From the NCBI RefSeq assembly GCF_950023065.1, contig NC_088678.1, forward strand, positions 15,242,580 to 15,306,579: 64,000 nucleotides of DNA, read 5' to 3'. Within the stretch, counting starts at the first letter, position 1. Each line of letters starts with the position of its first letter. Positions 58,409 to 64,000 of the stretch are shown piece by piece. Source of the stretch: Planococcus citri (lineage: Eukaryota; Arthropoda; Insecta; Hemiptera; Pseudococcidae). The notes under the pieces were generated by a model, which did no database searches, was not told the origin of the DNA, and saw only the letters and a program-made list of their open reading frames with translations. Both the position numbers and the translations under genes were made by a program.

Positions 58409-58990
58409 ATGCTGAAGTTATTGGTGGTATTGGTCGCTGTGAAAATGATTTTGTTGGTTGAATTCATCAAAAGTGAAGATGTCATCACCGAAAAACAATT
58501 CGATGATTATGAATGGTAAAATATTGATTTATTCTTAGGTATATTAATTCATTATTTTATGGCGATTGAAATAAAAATACTACGTTGTAAATTTGGTGTG
58601 TTGTTCATTTCAAGCTCCAGCCTTTGCACAGATCGGGGACTTCGAGCAAAGGTCAACCGAATCTGCGTCAAATTACGTTCGACTGTGGACTCGCCTTGGG
58701 ATAAATCGCGAGTCGAGAGGGAAAGTGGTTGCGTTGAAAGGGTTCAGGTTTGGCTACAAAATGACCAACAGTTGCAAGGACCTCAGCCACGTCACGTCGG
58801 AGTGTGTCGTTTAAGTGATCGTCGAAGCAAATGTGTAACCAAAGGCCAGACAGCAAATCAAGTTTATGTTTACGATTACAGTGGAAAAGTTTGTCATTTA
58901 ATAGCTACACAATCAATGACGATGCCAGGTACAGGATGTTTTAGTAGTCTTTTTGGTTGGTTGTCTATCTTTGGGATTGATGTTGATTAG
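58409..58990 (+). CDS. Secreted cysteine-rich protein, cluster copy 2 (two exons, 160 residues)
   Basis: CDS joins 58409-58515 and 58615-58990; the intron is 99 bases, GTAAAA...CAAG, phase 2 within a cysteine codon. Residues 1-22 (MLKLLVVLVAVKMILLVEFI and on) form a signal peptide, followed by an acidic stretch. The mature part has C-x3-C-x12-C, then 21 residues to GC, later VGVC-x8-C, then VYDYSGKVC, the pattern shared with copies 3 and 4. One more cysteine (TGC) precedes a hydrophobic C-terminal segment (FSSLFGWLSIFG). The protein is probably exported, with disulphides. The start was chosen because it is the first ATG after the MITE, begins a signal peptide and keeps frame across the intron. 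An AATAAA lies at 59313. Function is unknown: a salivary, gut or venom-type secreted protein is conceivable but not shown. Confidence 0.8.
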
Positions 58991-59743
58991 AATTATGTTT
59001 ATTTTTGGAATACATTTTTCTTCGAAATGGTGCACTTGAATTGAAGTCTCGAATAATTTTTTTTTCCGAGAATAACTGAAAAGTGATTCGAGAGGAGTCA
59101 CTTCGAGGGAAGAGATAGGATAAGTACTTTGATTTTTTTCAGTGTTTCTGATCACTGTTTATGGAAGATGATGGCTTCAGATGTCAAAAATAATTAATTA
59201 CGCGGAATTTTGGTACGAAAAATGATTCGAAAAAAAGACAGTTGCTTTTGAAGATAAAATACAAAATTTATTTAATTTTTTTTCAGCTATTTCGTCCAAA
59301 AAAAAAAAAATTAATAAACATCAGAATAACTGAGAAATCAATTTTCTATATTCCAATACGATTTTCCTCGTTATACATTCCATTTGTATCGATCTTTTCG
59401 CATAAATCAATTTCCCAAATTCACCATACTCATTCTTAATTACTGATTTATTGCCTCGAATTTGAAAAAATTTCATACTCGTGTGGTCGAAAAAAAAATT
59501 CAAAAACACCCGAAAAACAGTGGTTTTGGAAGTACGCAAGTTGCCTGTTCACAAACAATAATTCACCGATGATGTTCAACTGTCGAAAGTAATTATCTTC
59601 GATGGTTCATGCTCAAGCGTTAAGCAGCAGGTTCGTATTCCACTTGCTACCAGTACCTGTTGTGAAGTCTTTGGTGTTTTCGCGATAAACATCGTTCGAG
59701 TAGAATTTTTCAAATTAACCTGCGAGAAGCTCATCCCACGAAG
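58991..59743. other. Spacer between cluster copies 2 and 3
   Basis: AT-rich intergenic sequence with A runs. It holds the likely 3' end of copy 2 (AATAAA at 59313-59318) and the promoter of copy 3. I cannot identify a convincing TATA box or initiator. Short frames on both strands have no support. Confidence 0.5.
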
Positions 59744-60440
59744 ATGTCAACCTATTTGTTGTATTTCGTAGCGATATATTCGTTTGTCAGATTTTACCAA
59801 GTTGGATGCATTTTAACCACCAAGGAATACGAAGACTGGAATTGGTGAATATTTTTTTACTTTTTTTACTCCTCAAATTCTGGTGAAATTTTCACTCGTA
59901 TGATTTTTCAGCTCTCGCATATGCACAGATCCCAAACTCAGGGAAGTAGTGAAAAACACCTGTTACAGGTTGAGCCAAACTATGACCATCACAGAACCAT
60001 ACACCGAAGAAGAAATCAAAAATAAAAGCGGTTGCGAAAAACAAAAATCAGTACGATTAATAGACGAAAAATTCGAACATAGACCCATAGTTGCTCTTTG
60101 GAAAGAAGTAGGAATGTGTTATTTGGGTAAAGGTACGACTCTGTGTATAACCATGGGTGAAAGAGAGACGAATATTGAGCAAAAAGATCCAGAAAAAGAT
60201 CCAGGAAAAGATCAAAGGGACGTAGCGATAGAGAATAACGACCAGAAAGACGATAAAAAGGATGGTAAAGATTCGAGAAAATTATTGGTTTATTCGTACA
60301 GTGGTAATGGATGCGAGCTGATTGAAAATAATGCGAATTACGAAATGCAGGTTTTCGAGGTACCACCTGAGCCTCCCAAAAAGGGGTATTTTGATGTGAT
60401 TGTCAATTTTCTAACTTCTATACCGAGTATTTTGATATAA
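59744..60440 (+). CDS. Secreted cysteine-rich protein, cluster copy 3 (two exons, 209 residues)
   Basis: CDS joins 59744-59844 and 59912-60440; the intron is 67 bases, GTGAAT...TTTTCAG, phase 2 at the same cysteine codon as copy 2. Exon 1 encodes a hydrophobic signal (MSTYLLYFVAIYSFV) and a short acidic segment. The mature part shows CSRIC, x12, C, then 23 residues to GC, VGMC-x8-C, and VYSYSGNGC. Between the sixth and seventh core cysteines it has a highly charged insert of about 40 residues (rich in Lys, Asp, Glu, Gln) absent from copies 2 and 4. It ends with a proline patch (VPPEPPKK) and a hydrophobic tail (YFDVIVNFLTSI). AATAAA lies at 60693, about 250 bases after the stop. No function is recognised; all features point to a secreted disulphide-linked protein. 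Confidence 0.82.
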
Positions 60441-60692
60441 TATGTAGCTTCTGCAGAATTAGAACCCCTGTGTTAAGTACCTGTTAATATAGACTCGAGT
60501 TTGAGTGAAATTTCTGTCGAAATCGTCGTGTAAATGCCAAAAATTCGGGTTTGAAATTTTTGTACAATTGTAAGCATTTTTTCTCCCCCTCATCTTCCCC
60601 TTTGGTATACTTGTAATTCAAAATCCATTTATGTGATTTTTTTTCTAATGCAACATATCAATTTTTTGTCTTTTTCTAATTTCAATTCACGA

Positions 60693-60698
60693 AATAAA
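60693..60698 (+). promoter_or_regulatory. Poly-A signal of cluster copy 3
   Basis: AATAAA in GAAATAAAATTTTTC, about 253 bases beyond the stop of copy 3, followed by T-rich sequence. It is the only canonical hexamer close downstream. Confidence 0.5.
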
Positions 60699-61037
60699 AT
60701 TTTTCATAAAATGGATGTTTTTTTCCAATACCCAAATGTGATTCCTCAAAGACGTAGCTAGATTAATTCAAAAAAGATGGCAACAAGTGATTGTAGGATT
60801 CAGCATTCGTGTTGAAAATCAGCTCACAGATGGTGAAAAACCTTCATCAGTTTGTCTTCTGCGTACACGAACGTCATACAGATGAGCTGATGAATAAATA
60901 CACCTGACACAGCTGTATCATACTACATCAAACAGCACAACAGTCAGCTCTGCACAGATCTTCGAGAAAACGAATGTTCGAATATTCTCGTTCGAATAAT
61001 CTTCATTGTCGAGTTACACGAGAAACAATTTGTGAAA

Positions 61038-61097
61038 ATGTTCAAGTTTTGTGAATTTATCGTGTTCCTTATGGCGTTTCTTCATTTCGTGGAAGAT

Positions 61098-61100
<3 letters not shown>
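61038..61100 (+). pseudogene. Signal-peptide exon of cluster copy 4, interrupted
   Basis: An ATG at 61038 opens a signal peptide like those of copies 2 and 3 (MFKFCEFIVFLMAFLHFVED). After 21 codons it runs straight into a 27-base T run (61101-61127), the tail of a minus-strand LINE. No donor site precedes the break, so the insertion appears to lie within the exon. TTCC at 61097-61100 recurs at 62824-62827, a possible 4-bp target duplication. If that is right, the frame would resume at 62828 for only a few codons to TG at about 62836, the family's junction phase, but no GT donor follows there. Confidence 0.6.
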
Positions 61101-61131
<31 letters not shown>

Positions 61132-62823
61132 ATAATTTTTTATTGTCAATATGGGGTCACAGCTTAAGTATATACCAGTTGGGCTTTATAAATAAGGGGT
61201 AACTTCTTAATATAATGACAATAACAAGTATGAAATGAAACAATAATTGCGGTGCTGAGACCCGATCAATTATGGACAACTCCAGTTGTAGTTGGTGTTA
61301 ATTTATAGATATTGATATTGATGATAGTGAATCAATCGTGCGTAGAAATAAATATTGCAGAATATCATTCGATGGAAATAGCTCAAGGAAGGCTGATCGT
61401 AGCTCCGAACATGAGAAATTACAATGAATTAGCGGATTTCATACAGTAATTGTAAAATGTTGACAAGAATCATACCTGAACCCCCCTGCAAGCAGGGGGG
61501 CGAGGGAAACAGCTGTATCATGAAGCGCTGGAGAAATTGAGTAGATGGTTGGGAGCATCCAAATTCTTCTTGATTCATGTGCAGACGTCAGAACAATTGG
61601 TACCTCAGCCAACAAGAGAGCGGAGTTATTTACAGTTGGAAGATTGAGGTTATGATGAGATTAAAATAACATACCTGAAGATCCTCCCTACGCAACCACG
61701 CAAGGCTCACTACTAGGACCATATTTCAGGATTATTTACCGTTCGGATACTTGCACTTGCGGGTGGAGGGGGGAATTGATATCAGAAGATTTTATAGACT
61801 ACAGCCTTGGTACAGGAAGACGGCGGACGGCTAATCTGTCGCGTTCACGAGCCCACAGGTCTTTTGTAACGGAGCGAAGATAATCACAATGATCAGGATT
61901 CTTGAGGTCGAGAGGGTATGGACGACCTTCAGCATAACGTTGACACATAAAGTAGACGTGTTTCGCCGTTTCATTCAGGCCACAGGCGTCGCATGATGGA
62001 GAATCTGTACGGTGAAGTGTGAACAGAAATCGACGGAAGGCGCCATGGCCGCTTAATGCCTGAGCGAGATAGAAATCGGTATGTTCGATAGCAGGAGAGT
62101 CGTCAACATTTCGAATTATGCGGTGAGTCCATTCAGCAACGTCGGCAGAGACCCAGTCTCTTTGCCACTGTAAACGTGTAGCCGCCTCGAAGCGTTTACG
62201 GAGATTGATTCCATCGTTAGGCCAAGGAGGTGGTGGCAGGTGATGGTAATTGGGTACTTCAAAGTTATTCTGCAATAGCCAGCGAATACTTCTTTCTGCT
62301 ATCTGATATTGCAGGGGTGGAATTTTAGCAATGATACCGGCAGCATCAGCACTGACCGTACGGTAGAGACGGCAGATTTTAATACTCATAGCTCTTCGCA
62401 GGCGTTGCAGCTTCAGTTTATTGTTGTGTAAGAAAAGGCGATTATAGAATGCGGAAGAACAGTACTTCAAAAGAGCGATGACCGTGCCGGAATACATTAT
62501 ATATCGAGCGTTATTACTGTACCCGAACGTGTTACGACAGATGGTGGACAGCAGCGGAAGATAACGTTGTGCTTTTTTGACTATGTAGTCGATATGTGGA
62601 GTCCAGTCAAGATGATCGTCAATTATAATGCCAAGATACTTGAGTGAAGTAGTGGGACGAATACGTATACCATCTATAAAGATATGGCCAAGAGGGAAGT
62701 ATTTCTTGGTTTTTGGTCGAGCTCGATCGAGGATGATCATTTCCGTTTTCTTTGAGTTTAGTATAAGGTTGCGCCTACAGGTAGGTAAATCGTCTGATTT
62801 TAATCGTATGGTCATGGTAAACT
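61101..62823 (-). mobile_element. 5'-truncated R1-like LINE inserted in cluster copy 4
   Basis: On the minus strand, coding sequence (61799-62815) is followed by about 670 bases of 3' sequence, an AATAAA (complement at 61139-61144) and a 27-base A tail (T run at 61101-61127). ORF1, the endonuclease and most of the RT are missing. The right border is placed by the possible TTCC duplication and is uncertain by some bases. R1-clade affinity rests on the C-terminal protein only; it is not in rDNA. Confidence 0.8.
61799..62815 (-). pseudogene. R1-type LINE ORF2, C-terminal part (338 codons)
   Basis: This is the end of a non-LTR retrotransposon polyprotein, beyond the RT catalytic motifs. Residues 16-28 (RNLILNSKKTEMI) match the segment after the RT palm; LKYLGIIIDDHLDWTPHI at about 58-75 is the usual LGxxxDxxLxWxxHI motif. 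Residues 275-291 form a C-x2-C-x7-H-x4-C knuckle (CDACG ... HVYFMC). The frame is intact to its stop, with no internal damage, indicating a fairly recent insertion, but it cannot act alone because the endonuclease and RT catalytic residues are absent. An in-frame stop lies a few codons upstream of the ATG. Confidence 0.82.
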
Positions 62824-62935
62824 TTCCGGATTAATTTGTTCATAAATTCTGTCTGTATTGAGTACTCCTAAGAAGAGATAATGAGTTGCAATTTTTTTGA
62901 TACCTATTTACATGTCGTGTTTCTTTGTATTTCAG

Positions 62936-63329
62936 CAATAGGATATGCACTGAGCCCTTTCATCGCGATGCACTAAAAGGTTACTGTGTCACGTTAGCTT
63001 CGAGATATTCTGTAGCAGATGCATATTCTGAATATGAAACAAGGCTATACAGCGGATGTAGGGATAGTGATGTACAATTCGAAGATGATGATGGTCCCCG
63101 AACTACAAACCAGCATATAGGAAGGTGTTATCTTAGTAAAACAATTATTAAATGCATAACTATGAGTTGGGATGGTAACGATCTGATCGTTTATTCTTTT
63201 AATAATGATATTTGTCATCCAGAAGGGGATATAAAAATGTTTTTCAATTCTGAAGGTGGTGATGGTGGTGGTGGGTCATCTGGATCACACCAATCATCAT
63301 CGTGCTTCGGTGGTTGTAATATTATGTAA
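62936..63329 (+). CDS. Secreted cysteine-rich protein, cluster copy 4, second exon (130 full codons)
   Basis: It begins after TTGTATTTCAG with C, completing a phase-2 cysteine codon exactly as in copies 2 and 3. It encodes CNRIC, x12, C, 23 residues, GC, then IGRC-x8-C and VYSFNNDIC, so all seven core cysteines are kept. Instead of the hydrophobic tail of copies 2 and 3 it ends with a glycine/serine-rich stretch (GGDGGGGSSGS) and CFGGC. The frame is undamaged, so the gene was lost recently or is still expressed from another first exon. The matching signal exon lies 1.8 kb upstream, beyond the LINE. Function is unknown. Confidence 0.7.
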
Positions 63330-64000
63330 TATATTTAAAAGATATCCCTAGCTCTTTGATTTTAAATACATATTAAGTATATGTGTGTACCTAGTTAATT
63401 TAAATTTTCAATTCGAAGTTATTAATATTTACCTTATCATATTTCAAGTTTGAAATAATTTCACAAAATTGTGAAAAGGTGATCTAAAAGTCGCGCAAAA
63501 ATTCATAAAAATTGTTTGAAATCGTTTGGAAATCAAAATATGGTCCTAAAGTCATAAAATCGTTCGAAAATCAATTTGGAATCTGTTTCAAAATTTATAA
63601 AATGTCATCTTGGAAATCATTAAAGTAGTCTAGATTTTCGTATTTAAAATATTGAAGACATTTTCAAAAATCGTACAATAATTTTGTAGAAACTAAACTG
63701 AAGGAATTCGTTGAAAATCAATTAAAATTTCGAAATCATTCCAAAAATTACAACTCATTTTTTGTGCAAGAAATAGTAACTAGAAAAGTGTTTTAAAAAT
63801 CGTCTATAGAAATGTATCAGGACTCTGGAAATTTTTCCAAAATCGTGATAAAATTCTTGAAGGAAGTTCTCCTCTCCTCTCTCCTTCCCATATTCTTCCA
63901 AAACATCGTCTACGATTAATTAAAAATTGGAAAAATCTTCGAAAATTTGATTGAAAGTCTTCCAAAAATGAAAACAGATCTGGAAAAATGTTCAAAACCG
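63330..64000. repeat. Degenerate ATCGTTCGAAAATCA-type tract
   Basis: After the stop of copy 4 and about 130 bases of AT-rich sequence, irregular repeats of AAATCGTTTGGAAATC and AAAATCATTCCAAAAAT words continue to the window end. No canonical poly-A hexamer is close behind copy 4. A minus-strand frame at 63804-63995 is not supported. Confidence 0.5.

Overview
The window looks like AT-rich nuclear DNA of an arthropod, most likely an insect. The reasons are short spliced introns with GT-AG borders, jockey-type and R1-type LINEs, a Ty3/gypsy relic, hAT-like and Tc1-like small elements, and frequent GTAGGTACCTAC-like words. A sap-feeding hemipteran such as a mealybug is a guess from style, not something the sequence proves. 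No long conserved host gene is visible. No rRNA, CRISPR or bacterial operon structure was seen, and most of the open frames in the first 55 kb are chance or minisatellite artefacts.

Layout. 2.2-4.3 kb holds a nested stack: a short-LTR gypsy-like relic with an exact 5-bp target duplication, a hAT-like MITE inside its left LTR, and a second inverted-repeat element (with a tRNA-like segment) inside its integrase remnant. 6.7-8.3 kb and 16-22.6 kb hold minisatellites of two families (GTAATTTACC-type and CGATCTTTTCACGACTTT-type), partly inside elements that begin CAGGGTGTC. 26.9-28.9 kb and 34.5-36.2 kb are arrays of a TGACAATTTTTGACAAAAA-type repeat, with a 5'-truncated jockey-like LINE (RT intact, minus strand) just before the second. 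38.6-39.8 kb is a fresh-looking foldback element with a 7-bp target duplication. 42.6-46.5 kb has a MITE packed with GTAAGT words, then a larger foldback that hosts a frameshifted jockey fragment. 49.5-50.3 and 53.7-55.2 kb are longer-period tandem repeats. The stretches between are unannotatable non-coding sequence.

The most interesting part is 55.8-63.3 kb. It holds a head-to-tail cluster of four related two-exon genes for small secreted cysteine-rich proteins. All share a signal-peptide exon, an intron at the same place (phase 2, inside the first cysteine codon in the intact copies) and a C-x3-C-x12-C ... G-C ... G-x-C-x8-C ... C pattern. I recognise no named family. Copies 2 and 3 look intact (160 and 209 residues). 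Copy 1 is a relic with a broken frame. Copy 4 has an intact second exon, but its signal exon is interrupted by a minus-strand R1-like LINE. A Tc1-like MITE sits 44 bases upstream of the start codon of copy 2. The cluster therefore shows gene birth, decay and transposon interference side by side.
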